A stretch of 64,000 nt of DNA from Hexactinellida sp. DTS-2022 (lineage: Eukaryota > Porifera > Hexactinellida). Where the stretch lies: NCBI GenBank assembly GCA_028753945.1, contig JAPNXP010000001.1, positions 1,054,001-1,118,000 of the forward strand, given 5' to 3'. A program made the position numbers and the translations under genes. The notes under the pieces are model-generated. The model was not told the origin of the DNA. It was given only the letters and a program-made list of their open reading frames with translations, and searched no databases. Positions 10,277 through 22,639 of this stretch are shown one piece after another (position 1 is the stretch's first letter; every line of letters begins with the position of its first letter).

Positions 10277-10668
10277 ATTACATGGAAAATACAAAATAAG
10301 GCTTTATAAGATAAATACCTTATTTATATCCAGTAATTTGCATAAACAGGAACGAGAAAGGCATTTACTTTCACATATTATTCTCGATAGTATACAAATT
10401 ATACAATATAATGAAACATACATTCAGACATGCATGTTACATGTCCTATAAGCAATATAACACATGCACGAGAGAATAGAACATTGCATTGTTGAATTGT
10501 TCGTAAAAGGTATAATATTAGTTAAAATAATAATCAAAATAAGTTTATCAGGAGCTAATGAAAACAAGAAATAAAATAGATAATCTTATGTAGAATATAA
10601 TAGTCCTAATTTTTGGTTGTTGCTTTTCATTTAACGAGGTGCACTACCTGATTTCTGACTGCCAATAA

Positions 10669-10928
10669 ATACCGTATATGTATGTATACTCTAATAGTAG
10701 CCCCTATTCGAATAATCGCCTACCTCCAATAATAGCCCCTCCAAATTTACAACCGGGATCCTGAGTAAATTTATTTATCTAATATTAGTCGCAATACGAT
10801 TATCAAACCGACTATACTAAATAAATTGTATCAACATATGATATTCTCGAAAAGTCAAAAAATTATTGGTCTGAAAATGGCGTAAAAAACAATAATCGCC
10901 TAGGCTACTATTCGAATAAATACGGTAT
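10669..10928. mobile_element. MITE with ATACCGTAT ends
   Basis: The left end (ATACCGTATATGTATGTATA, then CTCTAATAGTAGCCCC) and the right end (GGCTACTATTCGAATAAATA, then CGGTAT) are imperfect complements. The words AATAATCGCC and ATTCGAATAA recur inside. It is about 260 bp with no ORF. The superfamily is not assigned. Confidence 0.55.
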
Positions 10929-12734
10929 TCCAATTTCCAACTATTCCAGTGAATAAAAGATAGAATGCTCAAATTAAGGCATTGTTTGTATAAATTTCCT
11001 TCTAGTAAGACAGCTGGAAGAGAGTTCATGAGTGCATTTAGCTACCGAGTGTTGTAGCCTTCGACAGAACAATAGAAATATCAAAATAACCTTAGAAATA
11101 CTTGATCAACAATATTCTGTTGAGTGGCTTGCTAGGATGAGGCTACGCTACGTAGAGTCTCGAACAAAAGAACTAATTTACTATCACATAGCCGTTATTC
11201 GCGAGTATCAAGAGACAAAAAATACACTATAGCGAGTACTGTTACAAAGAAAATATAGATTCACGATCATGTATGTGAAGCTTCATATCGAGATGAGATT
11301 CAAGAGAAAACAGTGAATAATTATAAGCAATGACTAAGGAATGTATTTGTATACAAGTAGTCCCGTCTACTGAGAGAAAAATCATGCGTTTGGAAGCTTT
11401 TGTGAATAGATAATTTAATAATAGGTCACGTGAATGAAAAAGTTGTGTATTACACTCCAAATCTGAATACAATATAAAACGAAACGAACTAACAAATAAG
11501 TTGGAGGTCGGATGGAAGGAGGAGTGGAAGGAGTTTGTCAGAGCCGAGGAAGTAGATGTGATATGTAAGTTTTAATATTATAATAAATATTATATATATA
11601 TATTATTATCATTATTATTATTAATTATTATTTATTATTATAATACTATCATTATTATTACATATTTAAATAGGGTATTAATTTGTGTTGTGTTGTAAAA
11701 TAAGGTTCCTTAATTCCAACAAATAATTTCGACCTTTGGATGGGTCAAGAATAGTAATTCTAATGAGCATTTTATAAAATCCCCAAATGTCCATTGCCTC
11801 AAACGCTAATTTTAACAAATACTAACCTTCAGATAAATACATTGGTTTCAATGTAAATCATTTCATTTCAAATCCATGGCTATATTGATTATTGAATCCC
11901 ATATGAATCTTGGCTTATTTAGTAAATACAGAACCAAGCATTGGAAACAATGGTCAATAATTCTCCAAAATAGTGAAAGTACCCATTAAGCCACAAATAA
12001 TGAGATGAACATATTTTAGTTGCAATTACGCATTATAATTATAATTATAATTTCAACCGATAATTTAAATTGGTTTTAAATTTATTTAACACTTAATAAT
12101 AGAGCCAGTATTCTCATGTCCTCCACAATAAAATATACTAGTGGAAGATTACGAGAAATGGACATATAATATTACTAATGAAAGCTCAAATTTTAAGTGC
12201 GTCTGGTACTGGTAATTATTACGATTTAAACCAACATAAATTGAACAAAAATTATATTGAAGTGTGGGGGATATAATAAATAATGAGAGTATAAAAGATC
12301 AAATCATGTAGTAGTATCAAAGGTATGTTAGTTAAATGATTTGTTCGACAACCAATTGTCAAGTGATTAGCCCACTATTTCCGGTTAATTATAGTCTGCT
12401 GTGTTGCAGTAAAATCTAATATTTACATTAATTCAATCATTTTGTATGTTAATTAACATTTAATTATCTAGTAATGCAATGGATATAGTGCATCAAAGTA
12501 TTGAAATTTAGAAAGCAATCAGATTGTATACAAATTTAATATAAACAAACAACAAATGAGCAAGCTAGTAATGCAAAAGTAAAACATAACTAAAAAAGAG
12601 TTATACACAAGAGAAGCTAAGAACTAAGAAAGGGGTGTAAAACGCACATGTAAGTAAGAGCTAAAGTACAAACTATTTATGTAGGAACATATTAACGAGT
12701 GTGTAGCCATGTAATGCATGCTAGGGAGGTCCTC

Positions 12735-15473
12735 TTAGAAGGGCTGACTTTCGAAAACACCCACAAAGTCATTGAGAAGGCTATTGTACCCGGTCTGCAC
12801 ATTGTTATTAATCGGGCCTTCAAATGGTTGCTCTACGAAGTTCTGTGCAAACTCGTACTTATCGACTGCCTCCTTGAGGTAGATTGGGGCGTCGAAGAGT
12901 GTTGAAAGCTGGCCATCAAAGTCCTTGGGCAGAAGCACGTTGGGGTAAGCGGGGATCTGCGCGGGCTGCATGCCCAGCTGATCAGGCAGCATTCGCGGGT
13001 GGAAAGTTTCCTGGCGCATCATCACCACCGGATCGTACAACTCGTCAACTATTGGCTCCTCGGCAGGGAAAATAAGGTCCCAATTCTCCGCGGAAATGCG
13101 AGTCTCTTCCATGCAGGAAATGAATGACGTCACAGTGCCCTGGGTTGGATGGCGCACGGCTAGCTTTTTGGAGCTAACAGTTTTGTATAGAGACGACTTG
13201 TGCTTGAGACGGATATGAATCGGGCTGGTGTAGCTGCGAGAGTTCGAGGCTTCGAACAGGGACGCGAAGAGCCGCTTGCTGTCGTGAGGGTGCACGAACT
13301 CCAGAAAGGTGTGTCCGATTAGCTCGGACGGGGCGTAGCCCATGACGTAGTAGACTGAGTCGCTAATGTGCTCAATCTTCCCTTCCGGTCCTTCCCTCGA
13401 CAGGACTTTAACCTTTTCTCTCATTTCTTGAGTGGTTTCCAGCACTTCTGTGGTCAGGCCTTGTCCGATCGCCACGAAGCACTTGATGTGCTCTCCCAGA
13501 CCGGAGCGGGCGGCCTTGTCCCCGAGAAGCGAGACCGTCTTTATGTCGTGCGTCTCCCCGGAGAGAAGGATGGGCAGGTAGTGCCGAGTCTCCAGCGGAC
13601 TCGCTCCCGCCCCTGCCTGAGGGAGTGGCTTGCAGAGAAAGTTTGTTATGAAAGATCGTTTGTTTGTGACGCGGAGATTCTCTTTATCGTTCGGAGCGGA
13701 GTTAAGCTTGTAGGTAGTGACGTCACACTCCTTGAGCAGACTGAAAATGCTGGTGCCTAGCAGGTCTCCCTTCTCGTAGCCCAGGTGGGAGTCCAGGTTG
13801 TAGTTCCACACGATAGTCCCCTCAGCGGCCTCCGTCACCATGATGAAGCCGCAGTTCATTTTGGAGATTATCTTGGTGAGTTCGTCCTGAAAGAGGAAGG
13901 AAGGGTAGCTCACGCTGGAATCCGTGTTGGGAATGCCGCGCATGCTGCGGAGGTACTGAAAGGCGCCTTTGAGGATGCTCAGTTTGTCGCTCTTGGAGCC
14001 GATCTGCATTCCGGAGTTCTCCAGGATCAGCAGACGGATATCTTGTATGTAGGTGTTCATCTTATCGCGTCTCTTCTTCTCGATGGCGTTGTGGTAGCCC
14101 TTGCGATCGGGGTCATTATCCTCGGGGCATTCCAGGAACAGCTTCATGGCCTGCTCGGCCTCGCTGCCAACTTTCTGTGCTTTCTTAGCAGTTTGGGCAT
14201 TGGTCTGTTTTCTCTTGCCTAATAAATAGCAGGTCACATTTAATAGTATAAATTTATTCTGCTCAAAGAAGCATGTTAGATGTGCATAAACCCTATTATA
14301 ATTAGTAAAAAATGGAAAACATAACGTAGACTAAGAGTAGTTACGAAATTAAAAATTCAATTGTATGGACAATCAATAAAAATTCAGCATTATTGTATAA
14401 AATGTATATACAGTGGATTCTCATTAATACGAACACAAGGGGGCCGTATAATTATTTTCCTACTATCGGAATTCTAATTTTAACCGAAGTCATTTGCATG
14501 CATTTGCATGCATTTGCATTATCTAGGGGGATTAAACCTTGTTCGCCATAACCGATATTTCACCTTATCAGTGTTCGTATAACGAGATTCTACTATAATT
14601 ATTTATTTAATATTTAAATATAATTGTGCGAGTGTGTTTGTTAGTCTGTCTCCCTGAAATAAAATTGAATGTTGATCAATTACTATGTACAGTAAACTCC
14701 CGATATATTGAAATGGTAATGGTCGGATAAGTTTCTATTAAATTCAACTATCTTATATCCAACTTCGGATATACCGAATTAATTTTAATCCGCTTCGATA
14801 TAATGGGAGTTGATTGATCTGTTTGTAGTCCAAATATCAACTAACTTCTAATAAATTATGAAATAAAATCAAAATGTTTAGTCTTCTTAAAACGAGAAAA
14901 TGTACAGTACTATATGTGGACACTAACAAACGAATAATAAGATACAAACAATTAATAAGATACAATAGATATTATAGTGAGGTAATCAATAATTATAATT
15001 ATTAGCCGAGTGGGTTTATTGCACCAAGGATATAAATATAAATTCAAATGCCAAACAGTCATGATAAACATGAATGATGTTTCAAAATATTCGCTAATCA
15101 TTCACTTTTTACAAAATAAATTTATATCTATTAAAATGCATTAAAATTATTTTATTGAGTAATTTCCACCTGTTTAAATGCTGTAGAGATTGTTAAGAAA
15201 TGCCATCGGCGAATAATTATCTGTTATACACACCACCCGAATCAATTTCATATTATATTACATTTAGAGTAGTGAACAAAGGTTTAATGACTACGCACTG
15301 ATACGAAGTACGTCTTAACCCGTGTAGTAATCGAGTTCTACTGTATTATTTATTATATATAGCTATGTATTATGTGTAGACTCACCTTTTGATTGCTCAC
15401 TTTTAGGGACGTCTTCAGGGTTAGGAAGAATGGAAGAAATTGTGCTCGCGGGTTCAGGATTCTGGTCGGACAT
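12735..15473 (-). CDS. ARNT/BMAL-type bHLH-PAS transcription factor (2 exons)
   Basis: Exons are 15473-15386 and 14218-12735, joined in phase, giving 523 residues. The basic region YHNAIEKKRRDKMN (about 71-84) has the His, Glu and Arg that read E-box half sites, as in BMAL and ARNT, and helix-loop-helix residues follow to about 123. PAS-A lies at about 135-265 and PAS-B at about 290-395 (SDSVYYVMGYAPSELIGHTF, then the VHPHDSKRLF region). Family role: the general partner of class I bHLH-PAS proteins, nuclear, in clock, hypoxia or xenobiotic control. The C-terminus after PAS-B is short (about 110 residues), and no clear transactivation motif is seen. Intron 1 carries two TA-flanked MITEs. Whether it is BMAL or ARNT needs a tree. 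Confidence 0.85.
14411..14595. mobile_element. TA-flanked MITE (mariner/pogo-like ends) with octamer repeats
   Basis: The left end CAGTGGATTCTCATTAATAC and the right end, read as its complement TAGTAGAATCTCGTTATACG, form inverted repeats, with TA on both sides. Inside, CATTTGCATG is repeated about three times (about 14494-14520), so the octamer word ATTTGCAT appears three times in a row. It lies in the bHLH-PAS intron. Confidence 0.7.
14690..14816. mobile_element. Decayed MITE, TA-type ends
   Basis: The left end CAGTAAACTCCCGATATATT and the right end, complement CAATCAACTCCCATTATATC, are inverted repeats about 20 bp long with several mismatches. TA precedes the left end; the right flank is degenerate. 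It is about 127 bp and lies in the bHLH-PAS intron. Confidence 0.55.
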
Positions 15474-17043
15474 TAAGCTAGGAATATGTGGAAGCCTTAA
15501 GATATGCTATTGTAGATGTGATTCTTTTCGTCTAAGCCTCAAGCGCTTGTTTATGTTTCTGTGTTTGTTTTCTAAGTTGCCCTAAAGAGTAAAGACTGCG
15601 TCCATTTATATACTAGCAAGATTAGCAATAAATGCATTAACTGGCTAGCAGCTGCGGATTAGCAAGAACTAAGCTGAGTTGTTTTCGATGTACTGTAGTA
15701 GCATTTCATTAGTATTGTATTAAATGTGTTGTGTACTTTAAACTGTATCAAGGGGTGAGATGGGTTCCAATAATATCATATTTAAAATATTAATTGGAAA
15801 TATCGAAAGTCGTATTATTATAAGGAATTCAAACAGCTGATGTATGTGAAATTGAGTGATTGATTGAACTAGTAATACAAAGGTTTGTACTTTAGTAACA
15901 AAAAATCCAAACTATTGTTTATTTCAGCGTCATAATTCAGCTTTAAATATTATCTCAATTTAAATTGTAATTAGCCCTGATAAAGACCATATATTATAAA
16001 TAAATACAGTATACTCCGCATAATAATTAATAAAGCCACCGGTTAATCGATTTCTCCGCTTAATTTGGTCAAAATTTCACAAGATTCATAAGACGGAATT
16101 ACAGTTTGGCCCATAATTTTTTCCGTTATTAGATTTCTCCACTTAATTGGGTCAAACTACCCTGGAACAAAACATTATATTAAGCGGAGTCAACTGTAGT
16201 AAAATAATCAAACCTTTGTTTATTGAGTTTTGTTTTCGAAGCTTCTTCAAAGCTAATCCATACAAACACTCCACAGCCTACACATCAATAACCATGATAT
16301 CGCCACTCAATATAATAATATGCTAGTGCAATAAATAGTTAGACACAAATATTGAGATAACAAGCCAGAGTGAAAAAGGAAGTATTTTGTAACTGCAATC
16401 ATATCTACTTCAGTTTGTATTAAATAAATATGAGGTCTTGAATAGAGAAATTGAAATTATTGAATGCATAAATCCCCTAAAATAACCTAAAATACACATG
16501 CATATTCTGCTATAAGGCAAACCGGTAAAAGTGAATTAAACACGCTTATAGGTTCCATAGCACGTCTGGTGGCTACGGAGAAGATATTTTGATGTGAAAT
16601 CAATAAAAACTGATATTTAGTCTCCTATAGCGATTGCAGGTAAATTATAGGTTAGAGTGCAGATTAAACCACTACCATTATAGAAATAAGGAAATAGCAC
16701 TTCAACGACACACGCTTCTCAAAATGGTGTGATTACATCAAGTTCTCTATTAGTTGTTATAATCTTTACCACATAATTGAATTCAAACTACTTCTACATA
16801 TTCATGAATCAGATTTACGTTAAAAAAAGTAAGTAGTGCATATTACAGGATAATTTATACCAAATAATCACATAGCTAATACAAATTCTCGGACCACTTC
16901 ACCTAATCAGAAATAAATCAAAATTTTAGTCCGGAGGGAGTTAAAATAGTTCATAATTCGAGTTAGCATGCATAGATTAAATAAAAACAACTTACGGACA
17001 TCAAGTCAGTATTAATAGATAGACACACCTTGTTGGGATAGGA
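15474..17043. other. 1.6-kb AT-rich spacer with one MITE
   Basis: No gene is seen. It probably carries the bHLH-PAS promoter and holds the MITE at 16007-16196. Confidence 0.5.
16007..16196. mobile_element. TA-flanked MITE (mariner/pogo-like ends)
   Basis: The 190-bp element has inverted ends CAGTATACTCCGCATAATAA and complement CAGTTGACTCCGCTTAATAT, with TA at 16005-16006 and 16197-16198. A one-sided end of a similar family (ACTCGATTACTACAC type) lies just upstream, near 15290-15346. Confidence 0.7.
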
Positions 17044-20000
17044 TCAAGGACTCCCATTCACAGCTGCCTGTATCGTTTCAATGATAACACCGGCGCTCGT
17101 ATTAATCTCTCCCAGAGCATAAGCGTCAAACAGGCCTGACTTATTCTGAACTACGAATGCTACCGAGTGGCCTTTCTTCAAACAGTATCTGATGTTGGTA
17201 ATCGAGAATATTTTCTTAGAAAACTTACGCTTCTCCTTGTCTAAAAAGATGAAGCTACTTTGGGTGATTTGGAAGTCGATGACGTAGGGCTTCGTCAATC
17301 GGGCGCTTTGGCTCTCGAGGTACGAGATGGCCTCCTCGACAGCTCGCTTGTCGTTCTCCATTGGAACCTGCGCACTCCCATACAGCTGCACCTGGTAAGT
17401 GCCGTATATGGTTTTAGTACTCGGCGTCCTCTGCAGCTTAGAGCCGACCTGCTTACTCACTTTAGTCATTCTCGACTTCAAAAAGCCACCGATCTTTTCC
17501 CCAGCAATCTCTGCCTTAGTTAGCATGGGAATCTCAGCTGACTTCTTGAGGGAGGCCGTGGAGGAGGTCGAGGTGTCCGGAATTCCTTTGCAAACTCGTT
17601 GGAAGCGGTCTTCGCACGCGTTCTTCATCGCGAGAGAGAGCTGAATAGAGTTAGGTTCCATTTTGAACCCAAGGCAGAAGTATGTCCCCTCGTCCCCTGT
17701 GATATAGCCACACATGCTGTCGTCATTGGAGAGACCGAGGAAGGACAGAAATCGGACCCTCGTCTCGGTCAGAACTTCTCCCGTTTTGGCTTCCAGAACC
17801 CTGAAGTGAGTGGTGAATATGTCGATATAAGCCTCCAGCCAGTTAGCAGGCTGGTTCTTGAGTTTATCCAAACTCAAACAGACTAGCTCAATCCCACTGT
17901 CCCCGGCAACGCGAATGCTCCCAAGGTATGTAACATTAAACCGCTGGTACTTTTCCCCCTCCTCTATCTGCAGAACTGAGCTTTCTTTGTCTGTCACGGA
18001 CTGTGTCGAGTACCTCTTGGACTTTGGGGAGGAATGGCTCGAGCTGTCAGACCCCGCCTGAGGGGGGGTGGACAACTCCTTCAAAGCTAGCGTGAGAGAT
18101 TTCGCAGATGTACTACACTTGTAGATGTTACACTTGTAAGCCTGACTCTTGCTATGTCGGATAATATACGCAAAATATCTAAAAAGAAAAATTATGATTA
18201 AATAATGGGGAAATATTTTTCTAAATCAGACTAGAATTCGTTAATTAAATCAAGTAATTTTCTTAATCTAATTAAAAATATATTAATTGTATAGTAGTGT
18301 CCCACTCAATGAAAGTAATATACTACAGTGGAAGCAACTTAATCGGGAGAGATCAATTGTTATACGCAATATGAAATGTAAATGCGATTTTCCATTTTGC
18401 CTTCTAGAATGGGACGATTTAATTAAGCAACAGGAATATGCAAATAGAAAGCTTGAGAAAACCATAAAAATAAATAAGTATATAGAATGCATGCTAACTG
18501 GAAGTAAAGAGAACTAAAAGCGATTTAATGAAGAATTCTGTGAAATAATTAGTGCAGTATAAAAGGAGTGCAAAGTTCCATAAATATCCTATTTAGTAAT
18601 AGAAAGAAATCAGAACTTATGAAATCATGTATGTAGGGTCCGATCACAAAGCATCCAAAATAGTTCGACTCTCAAAGCGAAATCTCCATGAATATTGTTC
18701 CCAGCTTATATATTCTCCTAATTAAGTGCGACGGAATTTAATTAGATATAAAATTACTGATAAACCCTCAAATCCAGTAAAGATCCTTGGAAATATATTT
18801 TGTTCTTAAATATTCGGTTTGAGAAATGGTAATTCCAAAGTTAATGAAAGAGATTATCCTTCTAATAAATAATTTGCAAAGTTAATTATATTTTCATTTA
18901 GTTTAATTGAATAAATTTAAATATAGATTTTAAATTTTAGGTACTAAATGATTTTTGTCACGAGAATCCGATCAAATCGATTACTCTAAAGGCTATGCAA
19001 TTAAAGTAGAATGTAAATATTAAAATATCTCTATTTATAATACACGTAGGTGTAAAAATTATTATGTATTCTCTTATAAATTTGCTAATGAGTTACCTAG
19101 AATTCTCTCTGCTACACCCCCACGCTCTAATGCGAGTAATGGAGTAAGCCTTGTTCACAGAACCGGTTGTAGCGTCCAGCTCTTTCAACACGCCTGGTGA
19201 CACCTGCAACACGACTTCCCGCTCTCCCACCTGCTCATTTCCTTCCAGTCGGTCGCACAGACTCTGTATACAGTTCTCTATGATAGTGGAGCAGTTTCCG
19301 TGCTTAATCTCGGACGCATCCACGTCCTGAATGTCCAGCAGCCAGGCAGAGAACTTGCGCGTGCTCTCAGTCTCCGGGGTAGTCTCTGGCAGAGAGTGGG
19401 ACGGGGGAGAAGATTTGTCGGTCGATTTCTTAGTTTCAAGACCCGGATCTGGAGATACCGGCTGTTCGATAGGGAAGTCCCATTGAGTTACGCCTGTGTC
19501 CGTGTGCCAGTAGTAGACCTGGCCGTTATCTAGCTCCACCTAGAGACAGCAGCCAGAGTATACTCGGAACATCATATAGTGGTATAGTAGTCCAAAATGA
19601 ATAAATCCAACAATGACTTAGAGTAAATAGTAGTATACATAAAACTATTGTGGTATTTAGTTTGATATATTTGGTCCCATATATTCCTGGATAATCTACT
19701 GTCTATACATTATTAACATTGTACTTAACGAAGCTTATTATAGTAAGTAGAAGTGCCTACTCTTAAGCTAACCTCTTCCCATCCCTCAGGGAGCTTAGAG
19801 GTGGGCGTGGGATGTTCCTTCTCAAAGGGTAGCTCCACGTTCTCATAGAGCGTATCAGGTTTCGAGATGAGGCTAGACTTAACAGGAGAACTCGACTTAA
19901 AAGAGTTAACCCGCGCGCTGGAGGAGAGTCCGATCCCGCTGTCTCTGTGCTGGCTATTGACTTCCGACTGTGTGGCAGTGGTCGCCCACTGTTCGGCGAG

Positions 20001-21489
20001 GAGCGGGTCTTGCTTAGCATCGTAGGCGGGCAGGGCAGGGAGAGACGCGCAAGGGGGGATTAAAACCGGAATTTCAACATCCTCATACTATCAATATGAT
20101 AGAATAAATAACATTGAATATTGGCTGGTAATATAATTGGGTAAAAGGAATACCTGATTCCTGAACGGTAACATTAACTGATTGCTATCGCTCTCAGTGG
20201 TGACAGAAGGAGTTTCTTCACAAGTATTCTCTTCCACCTCACTGCATAGGGTAGGGGACCGATTGGGAATATCAGGTGTTTCATCAGTCCCATTTGAATC
20301 TATCTTTTCTCGAGTTATTACCAACTCCTCAACATTGTTAGACAGTTGTCTCTTCACAGCTGAGTGACGGAAAATGCTCTTCTTATCCAAAACTCTATTT
20401 ACGACAGTGTATTGTTCTTCACCTGGTCCCTAATTTCAAAGAATATAATTTATAATATGATCATATTTACATACGAGTATTTCAATATAAAATCAATTGA
20501 AATATTACTTGTGAAACCAACTCTAATTACTTATTGCATAATGAAAATTAATAATAAATTCAGTTAGCGTCGATATGAGAATATGAAACAACAGGTAATA
20601 GAAAAATCACGTAATAGAAAGACATCAAGTACTTATTTGGACAATGAGCAAACAATTTCATACCACTTAATTAAGAATTCATTGATCCAACCACTTTCAA
20701 TAAATATCATATGAAATTCTACAAAGAGTTAAAAATACAATTTGCTCAAGTATTTTGTCTATTTCTCACTATTTCTTAGAAATTAGCAATTGTACAAGAC
20801 TTGAAACTTACTTGAAATAAAATCGTGGGAATTACAATACGGATAACGTGAATTAAATGATCTATTAATTAACAACTCCGAGTCTACGAATAACTTATAC
20901 GAGTACATTTTTGTGGTGTTCCAGCTAATGAAGAGGATTCAATTACAATTAATTGAGAAATATTCGTAATACATTGTTATAATTGATTAGTGGAAAAATG
21001 TGAGGCTGACTTAATACCCAATTGTCTCATGAAATAATTAACTTTAAATTCAGATAAGGATTAACTCGCCTTGTATCTCTCTAGATCTCGCTTCTCCAAG
21101 GTATCAGATTTGTCTACTTTATCTCCGCTGGAAGGAACCTCTATTAAATCTACATTTTCGTACGTGTCGACATTTCTAGCCACTATCGCTGCGCTAGGAG
21201 GAACATCATCTCGACGTGGGTCTGTATCACTCCCCTTTAGCAGAATTACGTTCTCATAGCAGGTCTGCACAGGCTGGTACTGGACGGGACCTGTCGCTGC
21301 CAGTTTCTCAGCAAAGTCGCACAGCTCAGGACTAAGCTCTGACGCTGGGGGGACGGGCGGCGGGGGCGGGGGGCAGGGCTTGCTTGGTTTGTTTGGCTTC
21401 TTCCATGTAACTTCCCCTGTCTCTGTGTTCCAGAAATAAACACCGTCGTGACTGGTGACAGCCTCCCAACCGTGAGGTAAGTCAGACAT
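17044..21489 (-). CDS. Fe65/APBB-like adaptor with two WW and three PTB-type domains (5 exons)
   Basis: My model is 21489-21070, 20429-20154, 20087-19773, 19539-19097 and 18178-17044. All phases agree and it encodes 862 residues. WW1 is at about 4-33 (LPHGWEAVTSHDGVYFWNTE). WW2 is at about 331-363 and is split by intron 3. PTB1 is at about 378-520, split by intron 4 between RIRAWGCSRENSR and YFAYII. PTB2 is at about 561-682 (TRVRFLSFLGLSNDD resembles the second Fe65 PTB). A further PTB-like fold is at about 745-858 (VIDFQITQSSFIFLDKEKRK). Fe65 proteins bind APP-type tails and nuclear partners, and human members have WW-PTB-PTB. Three YENV motifs (Y78, Y110, Y313) and one YEDV (Y233) lie between the WW domains; YENV matches the pY-x-N-x pattern read by Grb2-type SH2 domains. 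Intron 1 appears to use a GC donor (AAG|GCGAGT). The domain order is unusual. Confidence 0.82.
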
Positions 21490-22002
21490 AGGCTAGCAAC
21501 GTGTTGTAATTATCTCAATACCATAAAGGAATAAATCAATCTTATAACTGAACTAGAACTAAATTCACAACGTTATCTATTTCAATACCCAATTTTCTAA
21601 TGATAGTAGAAATGTTAGTATGACTAAGTAATTTCAACTTGTACTTAGGAACACTTATTCAATTAGAAACTTCTCTTGAGGTATGTGGTCGAATATCTTA
21701 CCATACAAGTTGTTCAAAAGTTTTCCGCAAAATATTTCAACTTCCATACTTCAAGCTAAGCTAACTATTACTGTAGATATCCTGTAAATATATACTTTCC
21801 AATTGGATTCATATCCCTTCATAGTAAATTTCTTGCAAGAAATTCGTGCAAAAAAAACTAGTTATTTTATTAGTACATATTCAAATAGAATACAAAACAA
21901 AGCTCAGTTCACGAACTTCATTATCTAATAATGGCTTTTTACGAATATAATATAATTAACGGATCGGTTGACTGGGCAAGTCTTAATTAAAACACCATGA
22001 AA

Positions 22003-22166
22003 CAGGCTTTCATCCAGGAAATTTTTTTGCGCGCCTAGATTAAGTTTGAGTTCGCTCACACGCGCCTAAAATACTCAATTTGTATTACGTCTATGGGAGC
22101 ATGTCTCGCTTTTTGCGCACCTAGAATAGTTTTCTTTCAAAATTACGCCGCCTGGATGAAACCCTG
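22003..22166. mobile_element. hAT-type MITE
   Basis: The 164-bp element has inverted ends CAGGCTTTCATCCAGG and complement CAGGGTTTCATCCAGG. The 8-bp flanks CCATGAAA and TGATGAAA match at 6 of 8 positions. The interior holds GCGCGCCTA-type words. It has no ORF. Confidence 0.7.
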
Positions 22167-22276
22167 TGATGAAATATTGATCACGTTCTAATATGCTACT
22201 CGGCTGCTACAAAATAAATCAAATTATCGACATTTAAATTACCTACTTCCTTATTAAATTCAACTGAGTAAATTTA

Positions 22277-22639
22277 ATGAATTATACTTTATTTCTCTGC
22301 GAATGTATTTATATGAGGGCTATTTGTGGCTGTGTAAACAGTCCACTGAATCTGGACAATCAAAGAGAGGAAGTGGATATACTACAAAGTAATTACTACA
22401 ATTCTTATGCGGGAAACCAGTTACTGTCTCTTGATATGAATCTGAGGAAGAAAGGAATTCCTGAGACTTCTGAGACGCCAATTCAAGTTGTCATACCAAA
22501 GATTCAAAGTATATTACACGTCAATTATTTGTGTAGGTTCAGTTTGGTACAGTTAGGTCTCCAAATTGAGAGTGAGCTTCCAAGTTTAACTTCCTTTCAG
22601 AACCCCCCAATAAGGATGAAGTGGAAAACCACAAGATGA
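22277..22639 (+). CDS. Uncertain 120-codon ORF
   Basis: The ORF starts at ATG 22277 and is preceded by AT-rich DNA. The segment from about residue 20 (NSPLNLDNQREEVDI) to the end is protein-like and includes ETPIQVVIPKIQSIL. I do not recognise it. It could be a small gene, an exon fragment or chance; base composition is near that of the spacer, which argues against a conserved gene. Confidence 0.22.
   Translation: MNYTLFLCECIYMRAICGCVNSPLNLDNQREEVDILQSNYYNSYAGNQLLSLDMNLRKKGIPETSETPIQVVIPKIQSILHVNYLCRFSLVQLGLQIESELPSLTSFQNPPIRMKWKTTR

Larger units (their letters stand above)
9427..12734. other. 3.3-kb AT-rich spacer with two MITEs
   Basis: No convincing gene is visible. It holds the MITEs listed separately and an ATT/TAT-rich low-complexity stretch at about 11570-11660. 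A weak 66-codon frame (11032-11232) has no recognisable similarity. Confidence 0.5.

Noticed and set aside
11032..11232. 66-codon plus-strand ORF
   Set aside because: Composition is that of the spacer; no recognisable domain, splice context or conserved neighbour.
18287..18517. 76-codon plus-strand ORF inside the Fe65-like intron
   Set aside because: AT-rich and antisense within an intron, without recognisable features.
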